Shown here: positions 51,316-60,988 of the stretch, piece after piece | Layout: every line of letters begins with the position of its first letter | Position numbering within the stretch: position 1 is the stretch's first letter | Source: Natrinema marinum | Lineage (GTDB): Archaea > Halobacteriota > Halobacteria > Halobacteriales > Natrialbaceae | Length of the DNA stretch: 64,000 nt | Direction of reading: 5' to 3' | Assembly: GCF_024296685.1 (NCBI RefSeq) | Contig: NZ_CP100763.1 | Coordinates: forward strand, 434,001-498,000 | Notes under the pieces: model-generated | The model's input: only the letters and a program-made list of their open reading frames with translations | Database searches by the model: none | What the model was told of the DNA's origin: nothing | Program-made: the position numbers and the translations under genes

Positions 51316-52536
51316 CTATTCGCGCTGGCGCAGCCGAGCGCCGATCAGTTCTTGCAGGTCGTCGCGGAGTTCGTCGACGTCGATCTCCTCTAAGACCGGC
51401 ACGAAGAAGCCCTCGACGAGCATGTTACGCGCGGCACGCGGGTTGACGCCGCGGGAGGTCATATAGAGCAGGTCCTCCTGGTCGATCTGGCCGACCGTCG
51501 CGGAGTGGCTCGCCTCGGTGTCGTGGTTGTTGATGATCAGCTTCGGGGAGGCGTCGGCCTCGCTCTCGTCGGAGAGCATCAGCGTGTTTTCACGCTGGTA
51601 GGAGCTGGTGTCCCAGGCGTCCTTTCCGACGTCCTGAACGCCCTCGTAGACCGAGCGGGCCACGTCGTCGGTGACGCCGCGGGTGACGAGGTCGGCCGTC
51701 GTGTGCTCTGCCCGGTGCCAGACCTTCGCGTCGAGGTCGAAGTGCTGGTCGTTGTGGCCGTAGAAGGCCCCGACGATCTGCGTTTCCGACGAGTCGCCGC
51801 TGAGCGTCGTCGAGACTTCGGTCTTCGTCAGCTGGGTGCCGAGGTTGCCCTCGATCCAGTCGATAGTGGCGTAGGTGTCGGCGACGCCGCGCTTGACGGT
51901 GAAGTTGTAGGCCTCCTCCGAGAGGTTCTGGAGGCTACCGTACTGGACGTAGCTGTTCTCACCGGCGGCGACCTCGACGATGCCGCTGTAGTACTGCTCG
52001 TCCTGTTCGGCGCCGGTCGACTGGCGCTCGAGGATCGTGACCGAGGACGACTCCTCGGTGACGACGAGCGTGTAGTTGAACAGCGAGCGGGAGTTCTGCT
52101 CGGTGCGGACGGTGACGTCTTCGGCGTCGACGCCCTCGGGGACGTAGATGACCGTCCCGGTGCTGAAGAGTGCGGTCGACAGCGCCGTCAGGTAGTTCTC
52201 CTGCGGATCGACGATGGAGCCGAAGTGCTCCTTGAGGAGCTCCTCGTGCTCTTGGACCGCCTCGGCCCACGGGAGGACCTCCGCGTCCTCGGGGCCGACC
52301 TGGTCTTTGTCCTCGGCCGCGTTCAGCGGGTCCACGAGCGACTCGAAGTCCAGTTCGTGGAGGTTCGTCCAGTCTCGGCCCGGCGTCCGGATCACGTCCG
52401 GCATGTCGAGGTCCTCGAGCGCCGCGAGCGCCTCGAGACGCGTTTCCGTGAGCCAGTCGGGCTCGTCGAGTCCCTCGCTGATCTCGCGTACCTGTGCTTC
52501 CGTCAGATTGGCGTGTACCTGTGTTCCGGCGCTCAT
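51316..52536 (-). CDS. sufD: Fe-S cluster assembly protein SufD
   Basis: A 406-aa SufBD-family protein. The C-terminal beta-helix core (EVSTTLSGDSSETQIVGAFY; HAEHTTADLVTRGVTDDVA) and the closing TVGQIDQEDLLYMTSRGVNP are typical. It assembles with SufB and the ATPase SufC into the cluster scaffold. It starts one base after the SufB stop, so it is translated from the suf operon. Shorter than SufB, which is normal. Confidence 0.92.
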   Translation of the reverse strand: MSAGTQVHANLTEAQVREISEGLDEPDWLTETRLEALAALEDLDMPDVIRTPGRDWTNLHELDFESLVDPLNAAEDKDQVGPEDAEVLPWAEAVQEHEELLKEHFGSIVDPQENYLTALSTALFSTGTVIYVPEGVDAEDVTVRTEQNSRSLFNYTLVVTEESSSVTILERQSTGAEQDEQYYSGIVEVAAGENSYVQYGSLQNLSEEAYNFTVKRGVADTYATIDWIEGNLGTQLTKTEVSTTLSGDSSETQIVGAFYGHNDQHFDLDAKVWHRAEHTTADLVTRGVTDDVARSVYEGVQDVGKDAWDTSSYQRENTLMLSDESEADASPKLIINNHDTEASHSATVGQIDQEDLLYMTSRGVNPRAARNMLVEGFFVPVLEEIDVDELRDDLQELIGARLRQRE

Positions 52537-52537
52537 A

Positions 52538-53968
52538 TTATCCGAGGCTTCCCTCCATCTCGAGTTCGATGAGACGGTTGAGTTCGACGGCGTACTCGAT
52601 CGGCAGTTCCTCCGTGATCGGCTCGATGAAGCCGGCGACGATCATCTTCTTGGCGTCGTCGTCGTCCAGACCGCGGCTCTGGAGGTAGAAGATGTCCTCG
52701 TCGCCGATCTTGCCGACGGTCGCCTCGTGTGCGACGTCGACCTTCGACTCCTCGATCTCCATGTACGGCATGGTGTCCGAGGTGGATTCGTTGTCGAACA
52801 TCAGCGCGTCACACTCGACGGCGGTCGAGGAGTTCTCGGCGCCGTCGGCGATGTGGACGAGGCCGCGGTAGTTGGTGCGGCCGCCGTCTTTGGAGATCGA
52901 TTTGGACTCGATGGTCGAACTCGTGTCGGGCGCGTTGTGGTAGACCTTCGCGCCGGTGTCGATGTCCTGACCCTCGCCCGCGAAGGCGATGGTGATGTGG
53001 GTGTCGGTCGCACCGCGCCCTTTGAGGATCGTACACGGGTAGAGCATGGTGGCCTTCGAGCCCATGCTGCCCGAGACCCACTCCATCGTACCGTTCTCCT
53101 CGCAGATGGCGCGCTTGGTGTTCAGGTTGAAGGTGTTTTTCGACCAGTTCTGCACGGTCGAGTACTGGACGTGTGCGTCTTCGCCGACGAAGACTTCGAC
53201 GCCACCCGAGTGCAGGTTGTGGGTGCCGTACTTGGGCGCGGAACAGCCCTCGATGTAGTGGACTTCGGAGCCCTCCTCAGCGATGATGAGAGTGTGCTCG
53301 AACTGGCCCATCCCCTCGGAGTTCATCCGGAAGTAGGCCTGCACGGGCATCTCGACGGTGACGCCCTCGGGGACGTAGACGAACGACCCGCCGGACCAGA
53401 CGGCTCCGTGCAGCGCGGCGAACTTGTTGTCGCTCGGCGGCACGCAGGTCGTCATGAAGTGCTCTTTGACGAGTTCGGGGTGCTCCTGGACCGCGCGGTC
53501 CATGTTCATGAAGATGACCCCCTTCTCCTCCCACTGTTCTTGCATGTTCTGGTAGACGACCTCGGACTCGTACTGGGCGCCGACGCCGGAGAGCGCGTTC
53601 TTCTCGGCCTCCGGAATGCCCAGTTTGTCGAAGGTGTCTTTGATTTCGTCGGGCAGCTCCGTCCAGTCGTCGACGCCTTCGCGCTTGTCGACGTCCGGAC
53701 GGATGTAGGGGATGATCTCCTCGACGTCCAGTTGGGAGAGGTCGGGCATGCCGGGCCAGTCCGACGGCATCGGCATGTTGTGGTACTGCTTGAGCGCGCG
53801 CAGGCGGCGCTCTAACATCCACTCGGGCTCGTCTTTGTCCTCGGAGATCATGCGGATGACCTCCTCGGTCAGGCCCTTGTCGGATTTGACCGCGGCGTTT
53901 TGCTCTTTCTTGAACTCGAACCGGGCCTCGGTGTCGGTCTCTTTGAGATGGTCTTGATCGGAACTCAT
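52538..53968 (-). CDS. sufB: Fe-S cluster assembly scaffold SufB
   Basis: A 476-aa scaffold protein. RMISEDKDEPEWMLERRLRA at the N-terminus, then MQVYFRMNSEGMGQFEHTL-like and IEGCSAPKYGTHNLHSGGVE are SufB signatures. It lies between sufC and sufD; the ATG is 61 bp downstream of the sufC stop. Highly conserved and complete. Confidence 0.95.
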   Translation of the reverse strand: MSSDQDHLKETDTEARFEFKKEQNAAVKSDKGLTEEVIRMISEDKDEPEWMLERRLRALKQYHNMPMPSDWPGMPDLSQLDVEEIIPYIRPDVDKREGVDDWTELPDEIKDTFDKLGIPEAEKNALSGVGAQYESEVVYQNMQEQWEEKGVIFMNMDRAVQEHPELVKEHFMTTCVPPSDNKFAALHGAVWSGGSFVYVPEGVTVEMPVQAYFRMNSEGMGQFEHTLIIAEEGSEVHYIEGCSAPKYGTHNLHSGGVEVFVGEDAHVQYSTVQNWSKNTFNLNTKRAICEENGTMEWVSGSMGSKATMLYPCTILKGRGATDTHITIAFAGEGQDIDTGAKVYHNAPDTSSTIESKSISKDGGRTNYRGLVHIADGAENSSTAVECDALMFDNESTSDTMPYMEIEESKVDVAHEATVGKIGDEDIFYLQSRGLDDDDAKKMIVAGFIEPITEELPIEYAVELNRLIELEMEGSLG

Positions 53969-54029
53969 TGGTTGATGTGGTTAGTGGTTACGGCTGTAGC
54001 GTTATTACGGTTGTTCTAGTCGAATCCGG

Positions 54030-54938
54030 TTACGCGGTGCCGTAGACTTCCTCGCGGACCCAGTCGTACCCCTTGTCCTCGAGCTCTTCTGCGAGCTCCG
54101 GACCGCCGCTCTTGGCGATCTGGCCGTCGAGCATCACGTGGACGTGATCGGGCTCGACGTAATCGAGGATGCGCTGGTAGTGGGTGATCTGCAGGATGCC
54201 GGTGCCCTGCTCGTCGCGAAGCGCGTTGATACCGGCGGAGACGTCCTGCAGCCGGTCGATGTCGAGCCCGGAGTCGATCTCGTCGAGCACGGCGATCGAC
54301 GGCTCAAGGATGGCTGCCTGCAGCACTTCGTTCTGTTTCTTCTCGCCGCCGGAGAAGCCGGCGTTGAGGTAGCGCTGGGCGAACTTTTCGTCCATGTCCA
54401 GTTGCTCCATCTTCTCTTGCAGGATCTTCTGGAACTCGGCGACGCCGACCTCGCCCTCGTCGGCGGGGCCTTCCATCGGCGAGGTCTCGAAGCCGTCGTC
54501 CTCGGCCTCTGCTTCTTCGCTTTCCTCGTCCTCGAAGAGCTCCTCGCGCTCCTCGATCTTGGCGTTCAGCGCCGTGCGGAGGAAGTTCGTCATCGTGACG
54601 CCCTCGATCTCGGCGGGATACTGGAAGCCGAGGAAGATGCCGAGCGCGGCGCGCTCGTTGGGCTCGAGATCGAGCAGGTCCCACGTGCGCTGGTCCTCGT
54701 CGATCTCGATCTCGTCGCCGAACTCGCCCTCCTCGAGGTGGAGCAGGACCTCGCCGTCGGTGACCTCGTAGGCCGGGTGGCCGGCGATGACCTTCGCGGT
54801 CGTGGACTTCCCGGAGCCGTTCGGCCCCATCAGGGCGTGGATCTCGCCGGATTTGACCTCGAGATCGACGCCCTCGAGAATTTTCTCGTCGCCCTCCGCT
54901 ACTTCCGCGTGCAGGTTGCGTAGTTCGAGACGTGCCAT
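54030..54938 (-). CDS. sufC: Fe-S cluster assembly ATPase SufC
   Basis: A 302-aa ABC ATPase that drives SufB/SufD. Walker A GPNGSGKST (38-46), signature GFSGGEKKQNEV (about 194-205) and Walker B IAVLDEIDSGLD are intact. It is about 50 residues longer than bacterial SufC, owing to an acidic insert at about 130-165 (EEREELFEDEESEEAEAEDD), a halophile feature. First gene of the suf operon. Its promoter contains an 18-bp palindrome at the expected transcription start. Confidence 0.95.
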   Translation of the reverse strand: MARLELRNLHAEVAEGDEKILEGVDLEVKSGEIHALMGPNGSGKSTTAKVIAGHPAYEVTDGEVLLHLEEGEFGDEIEIDEDQRTWDLLDLEPNERAALGIFLGFQYPAEIEGVTMTNFLRTALNAKIEEREELFEDEESEEAEAEDDGFETSPMEGPADEGEVGVAEFQKILQEKMEQLDMDEKFAQRYLNAGFSGGEKKQNEVLQAAILEPSIAVLDEIDSGLDIDRLQDVSAGINALRDEQGTGILQITHYQRILDYVEPDHVHVMLDGQIAKSGGPELAEELEDKGYDWVREEVYGTA

Positions 54939-54984
54939 AGTACTCTGTCACTTGAATGGTGGGTCGTATGACTGATAACGGTTT

Positions 54985-55002
54985 CGTATCCAATTGGATA
55001 CG
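54985..55002. promoter_or_regulatory. 18-bp perfect palindrome in the suf promoter
   Basis: CGTATCCAATTGGATACG lies 47-64 nt before the sufC ATG, just downstream of an AT-rich TATA region (about 55011-55028; AAATTATTTTTG on the minus strand). Its position, over the expected transcription start, is typical of a repressor operator. It differs from the TTTAGG palindrome of the ABC gene, so a different regulator is likely. Confidence 0.6.
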
Positions 55003-55173
55003 GTTCCGCTTAACAAAAATAATTTTCCGAAATAGAAATCCAGGTCGCGGCCGGGCCGCGACCGAGAGCGACGATTTCCGGCCGCACGTCGGAGACGGTC
55101 GTCGTCTCGAAACGGACGTAATCGAGTCGATACAACCCCTGAACGAGGAGTTTCGGCGAGGTGCTTCGGAAGA

Positions 55174-57912
55174 TCACATGAAGCTGTCCAGCCCTTTCTG
55201 CTCCTGGCCGCTTTTCACTTCGTTCCAGGAGACGTCCAGCGCCTCGAGAATGCGCTCGATCGGACCCTTTAGCGTCTTCTCGAGCATCGTGTCGTAGTCG
55301 ACCTCGAACTCGTCGGGGATCTGATCCTCGTACTCGAAGCAGATCACGTCCGGGTCGCGCTTGAACGCGCCGTAGAGCGGGTCGGTGCGGGCGTCGAACC
55401 CCTCTTCGTCCTCGAGTCGTTCGAAGAAGGTCGGATCGACCCGATCGAGGTAGAGGCGCTTGGGCTTGCTCCCGCGCTGGAAGTTGGTCCCCAGCAGGAG
55501 GTTGGCGTACTTCGCGCCGCGGACTTGGGCCGTGTCGGTGTCGTAGTTGTCGAGTCGCTTGCCGATCCCGCCTGGAATGGCGATCTCCTCGAGGGAGATG
55601 TCGCCCGTCCGGACGTCTTCGATGACGCCGTTGACGTACTCCTTTGCCCCTTCGATGTCGCCTTCGCGGACGATCATCTCGATGACTCGGTGTTGAACCT
55701 CCTTGGTGATCGAGGCGATATCGGAGCGCTGGTACTCGAAGCCGACGATGTCGATGTCGTCGACGTCTTTCCCCTCCTTCCAGACGATGTGGCCGGCGTA
55801 GCGTTTCTTCTTGCCCGCCTGGAAGAACCGTCGGTAGAGCTTCTCGAACTCGATCTGGAAGCGGTGTGAATCCGCGTTCAGGTCTTCGCGCGCGAAATCG
55901 TTATATCGGCCGTTGATGTGCTCCTCGATGGCGAAGGACTGCTCGATGGCGTCCTCCGTCGAGACGTCGGGGCCGAGCTCGAGCATGACGCTGTCCGTAT
56001 CTCCATACGTTACTTGATAGTTGAGTTCGGTTGCAGCTGTTTCCGTAAATTCGATTACTTCGCGCCCGGTAGCCGTGATTGCGGATGCTGCCTCTTTGTC
56101 ATATAGGCGGAATTGTTCCCAACCCGACACTCCGTATAGCGAATTCATGATAACCTTTACCGCACCCTGCTGGCGGTCGTACTGCTCGTACTCGAGGCTT
56201 CCGGGCTCGTGCTCGTTGCGCAACTCCTTCTTTTCCTCGCGCTCGGCGAGCAGTTCCGTGATCATCTCGCGCATGACGCCGTCGGGCTCCTTCCGGAAGT
56301 GGATCGGCTCCGGTTCCGTGGGCGCGACGTAGGTCTCACCGTCGTACTCGTCGGGGTCTACTTTTGTCTCTGGCGAGGCGTTGATCGTCGTCATACACAT
56401 GGGGTACAGCGACTTCAGGTCGAGCACGGTGACGTTCTCCTTGACGCCCGTGATCGGCTCGAAGACGGCGCCGCCCTCGTACTCCTCGCCGGCCTCCTGT
56501 TGGCCCTTCGAGGGGAGCGCGAAGCGGCCGTGGGCCTCGTGGAGGACGTACATGTCGACCGCGTCGCCGGGCGTGGGGGCGTCCTCTAACTTGCAGCCGA
56601 CGAACGAGCGCACCTCGCCCCAGAACGGGATGATCTCCTGCTGGCGGTCGAGTTCGACGCAGAGTTCCACGTCCCGCAGGTTGTACGCGAGCAGTTGGGT
56701 CGGATCGCCCTCCCAGAGGTCGCCGATGTCGCCGGCGTACCGTTCCTTGCCGACGCCGAGCTCGGCCTCGCCGACGGCGTCGAGCCGGTAGGAGTCGAGT
56801 TCGGAGAAAACCATCCGCTGGTAGCCATAGAGGAGGTCGAAGACGACCCGACCCTTGATGTCGGGGCCGCCCCAGTTGCTCCGCCAGACCTCGTCGACAC
56901 GCGAGAGCCGGTCGATCGAGAGGTCGTACTCGTGGTGTGGCCCGCCGAGTTCCTCGAGTCGATCGAGGAAGTACGGCGCGTCGAAGTCTTCGAAGTTCCA
57001 GCCCGTGAGGATGTCGGGGTCGGTCTCGTCGACGTACTCGATGAACGCCTCGAGCATCGCCTCTTCCTCCTCGAAGGTCCGCACCTCGTGGTCGATCTCG
57101 CCCTCGATCGGATCGTAGTCTGTGATCTCGGTCGGGATCTCGCCGTCGCCGATCGGGGCTTCGTAGAGCCACATGATGTACTCGTCGTCGTACGAATCGT
57201 GGCTGGTCAGACAGACGATCGGCTCCTCGCCGTCCTCCGGGAAGCCCTGGCGGTCGTCGACCTCGATGTCGAACGTGTTGATGCGCGGTTCGGCGTCGAC
57301 CGGCGTCGCCTCGACCTCGTCGTGGGGGACGACCAGCGAGTCGTCGTCCGCGCGGCGCTCTGGCACGCGGAAGCCGCTGCGGATGTCCTTGTCGATCAGG
57401 AACCGGTTCGGAAACAGGATGTCGGCCTCGTAGTGTTCGAACTCGTCGCGGACCTGCCCGACATCGCGGGGCGTCTGGCCGAAGATCTTGGTCAACTTCT
57501 CGCCCCGGATGCTCTCGTAGGGCTCGCCGTCCTCGCCGACCTCACGGCTGCCGGTTAGCCGGTCGTACTGTTCTTCTGGCGTCCGCTCGAGCGTTTCCGT
57601 CGGCGCGTAGAAGTACGGCCGGAAGCCGACGACCTGCACGTGCTCGAGGGTGCCGTCGGGCGTGCGCCCGAAGACGTGCATGATCGGTCGCTCCTCGTCG
57701 CCGTAGCCGGCGATGGTGTAGTCGACCTGCATCACGGCGAGTTCGAGTTCGCCCTGGGCCTCGGGGAGTGTCTCCTCGAGGACGTCGATCACCTCCGCGG
57801 CGTCGGAGCCGCCGTTGCCGGCGATGGCGACGGCCTCCTCGTCCGGCCGGTCGTCGGCATCGTCGGGCTCGCCGCCGAAGTCCGCAAGTCCGGTCTGGCC
57901 CGCCTCAGTCAT
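55174..57912 (-). CDS. polB: Replicative DNA polymerase B, intein-free
   Basis: A 912-aa family B polymerase. The exonuclease domain has NTFDIEVDD (D215, E217). Polymerase motifs are A DLKSLYPMCM (from D498), B KVIMNSLYGV (about 586-595) and C YGDTDS (636-641). The C-terminus QKGLDSFM is a PCNA-binding peptide. Many haloarchaea carry inteins at these motifs; here each motif is uninterrupted. The segment between motifs B and C has lower GC and different codon choice than its surroundings (separate entry). A TTTTTATCC promoter element lies about 30 nt before the ATG. Confidence 0.95.
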   Translation of the reverse strand: MTEAGQTGLADFGGEPDDADDRPDEEAVAIAGNGGSDAAEVIDVLEETLPEAQGELELAVMQVDYTIAGYGDEERPIMHVFGRTPDGTLEHVQVVGFRPYFYAPTETLERTPEEQYDRLTGSREVGEDGEPYESIRGEKLTKIFGQTPRDVGQVRDEFEHYEADILFPNRFLIDKDIRSGFRVPERRADDDSLVVPHDEVEATPVDAEPRINTFDIEVDDRQGFPEDGEEPIVCLTSHDSYDDEYIMWLYEAPIGDGEIPTEITDYDPIEGEIDHEVRTFEEEEAMLEAFIEYVDETDPDILTGWNFEDFDAPYFLDRLEELGGPHHEYDLSIDRLSRVDEVWRSNWGGPDIKGRVVFDLLYGYQRMVFSELDSYRLDAVGEAELGVGKERYAGDIGDLWEGDPTQLLAYNLRDVELCVELDRQQEIIPFWGEVRSFVGCKLEDAPTPGDAVDMYVLHEAHGRFALPSKGQQEAGEEYEGGAVFEPITGVKENVTVLDLKSLYPMCMTTINASPETKVDPDEYDGETYVAPTEPEPIHFRKEPDGVMREMITELLAEREEKKELRNEHEPGSLEYEQYDRQQGAVKVIMNSLYGVSGWEQFRLYDKEAASAITATGREVIEFTETAATELNYQVTYGDTDSVMLELGPDVSTEDAIEQSFAIEEHINGRYNDFAREDLNADSHRFQIEFEKLYRRFFQAGKKKRYAGHIVWKEGKDVDDIDIVGFEYQRSDIASITKEVQHRVIEMIVREGDIEGAKEYVNGVIEDVRTGDISLEEIAIPGGIGKRLDNYDTDTAQVRGAKYANLLLGTNFQRGSKPKRLYLDRVDPTFFERLEDEEGFDARTDPLYGAFKRDPDVICFEYEDQIPDEFEVDYDTMLEKTLKGPIERILEALDVSWNEVKSGQEQKGLDSFM
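55999..56142 (-). other. Low-GC tract of polB bounded by the two intein insertion sites
   Basis: From the N590/S591 junction (motif B) to the D638/T639 junction (motif C), codons are unusually A/T-rich (CTA, TAT, GAA, CAA, GTA, AAA). By my count the 180 bp at 55981-56160 is about 48% GC, against about 68% in the preceding 60 bp. The shift spills only about 5-15 bp past the two junctions. Confidence 0.65.
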
Positions 57913-57987
57913 GGTGCTGGGGTTGGCAGGCGGCGGATAAAAACCCCTGCAATCCCCGTCCGCGTTCGAGGCGCCGACCGCGGCCGA

Positions 57988-59601
<1,614 letters not shown>

Positions 59602-59718
59602 TATCGTACTTCGAGACATAATACTTTACCATATAATATTAATACATTGCCTCTAATACTGTGTTATTTATGTGCGGGCTCCGGTCCTAAGCGTTGCGGG
59701 AGCAAGAAGACATTTAAC

Positions 59719-59735
59719 GTGGTAACACATACCAC
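59719..59735. promoter_or_regulatory. Inverted repeat between TATA element and start
   Basis: GTGGTA, five bases, TACCAC: an interrupted palindrome just after the TATA-like ATTTAAC (about 59712-59718) and before the small gene at 59744. It could be an operator for that gene. Confidence 0.35.
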
Positions 59736-59743
59736 AGAAACAG

Positions 59744-59929
59744 GTGATCGATGTGTCCACCCACGTGAACGACGACGCGACGGACCAGCCCGAACCGACC
59801 AGCGTGCCCGAGGGTACCGCAACCATCGAATCCTACGAGACCGAGGACGGCGTCGTCTTCTACGACGCCCAGAATCCGCTCGCGTGGGTCGAGGCCACCC
59901 GGCCCCTCACCCTCGAGGAACTCGCCTGA
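59744..59929 (+). CDS. Small conserved haloarchaeal protein
   Basis: A 61-aa acidic protein. The end, TATIESYETEDGVVFYDAQN followed by PLAWVEATRPLTLEELA, resembles a haloarchaeal family annotated, I believe, as DUF7331. GTG 59744 lies about 29 nt after ATTTAAC; GTG 59753 would give a shorter protein beginning with STHVNDD. Unknown function. Confidence 0.6.
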   Translation: MIDVSTHVNDDATDQPEPTSVPEGTATIESYETEDGVVFYDAQNPLAWVEATRPLTLEELA

Positions 59930-59980
59930 GCGGCAATCCAAACGCGAACGTTTTTCCTGTCGTTTCACCTTGGGTCGGAC

Positions 59981-60412
59981 GTGGTATTCGACCCGTCCGA
60001 CGACGAGTCCGCGGATCACGAGCCGGACCCGGAAGCGCAGTTTCGGGATCCGGACCACGATTCGCTCACGATTCCCAGCATCGAGCCGCCGGATTCCAAG
60101 CCGGAGACGGACGACGAACCGTACGCGGACTCGGTCAGGATCCCGACCGTCACCACCGACGAACTCGACGCACCGGAGGACCTCCTCGAGGCGTTCTGGG
60201 TCGTCGTGCTCGTCATCAACGGCGCGATCCTCGCCGCCTCGCTGGGGGCGCTCTATATCATCTTCGAGGGGAATACGAACAGAGGCGGCTTGCTGCTCGC
60301 GATCGGGCTCGTTCTCGGCGGATTCGCCGCACGCCGCTACCGAGAGTACGAGCGCGTTGCGGCCGAATCGACGGGGACCACCGACGCCGACGAAACGGAC
60401 GACGCAAACTGA
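59981..60412 (+). CDS. Membrane protein with acidic N-terminal tail
   Basis: A 143-aa protein. The first 65 residues are acidic and probably disordered, followed by two hydrophobic helices (about 70-93 and 99-115), then RRYREYERV and an acidic tail. GTG start at 59981; the T-rich CGTTTTTCC lies about 28 nt upstream, supporting it. Unknown function. Confidence 0.6.
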   Translation: MVFDPSDDESADHEPDPEAQFRDPDHDSLTIPSIEPPDSKPETDDEPYADSVRIPTVTTDELDAPEDLLEAFWVVVLVINGAILAASLGALYIIFEGNTNRGGLLLAIGLVLGGFAARRYREYERVAAESTGTTDADETDDAN

Positions 60413-60517
60413 CGGCAGAGACGGCCGACGCGGCCACCACGGACGAACGGGCGAAACGCTGAATACCGACGCTTCCGACACAGCTCATACGCGATCGACC
60501 GACGATTCAGGCTCATC

Positions 60518-60967
60518 ATGAAATCCGTCCAGGACGACACCGGCAAGCGCTATCTCCTTCTCAAACACTCCACCGAGGCGAGTCTCGTTCGCGACCCCGA
60601 AACCGGCAACGAGTGTTACATCCAGAACGACCGCCTCGAGAGCGTCGACGGCGAGTCGCCCCTCGAGACGGCTGCCCGAAGCGTCGACGGCCCGATACTG
60701 ACGCTGCTGACCAACGTCCACGACGAGGAGACGCTCGGCCTCTTGATCGAACTCGGAGAGCGGGGACCGCTCGACGTTCGCACGCTGCTCGACGCCTACG
60801 ATTTCTGCGAGAGCGACCTCCACGGCCGGCTCACCGTCCTCTCGGCGGCCGGCTTGCTCGAGGAAACCGAGATCGCTGGCGAGCGCGGCTACCGACTCTC
60901 CGAGGACTGTGAAACCGCGCTCGCGGTGCTTCGATCGAACCTCGAGCAGCCCGCTGACTCGACGTAG
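60518..60967 (+). CDS. Winged-helix-like regulator, haloarchaeal
   Basis: A 149-aa protein. The N-terminus MKSVQDDTGKRYLLLKHSTE is a beta-rich segment. The C-terminal half (LIELGERGPLDVRTLLDAYD, LHGRLTVLSAAGLLEETEIA) looks like a winged helix. It lies next to rad50/mre11, convergent with it, and may be a DNA-binding regulator. The first part resembles a family found only in haloarchaea. Confidence 0.65.
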   Translation: MKSVQDDTGKRYLLLKHSTEASLVRDPETGNECYIQNDRLESVDGESPLETAARSVDGPILTLLTNVHDEETLGLLIELGERGPLDVRTLLDAYDFCESDLHGRLTVLSAAGLLEETEIAGERGYRLSEDCETALAVLRSNLEQPADST

Positions 60968-60988
60968 CGTCGATCGCCGCCGCGGGGC

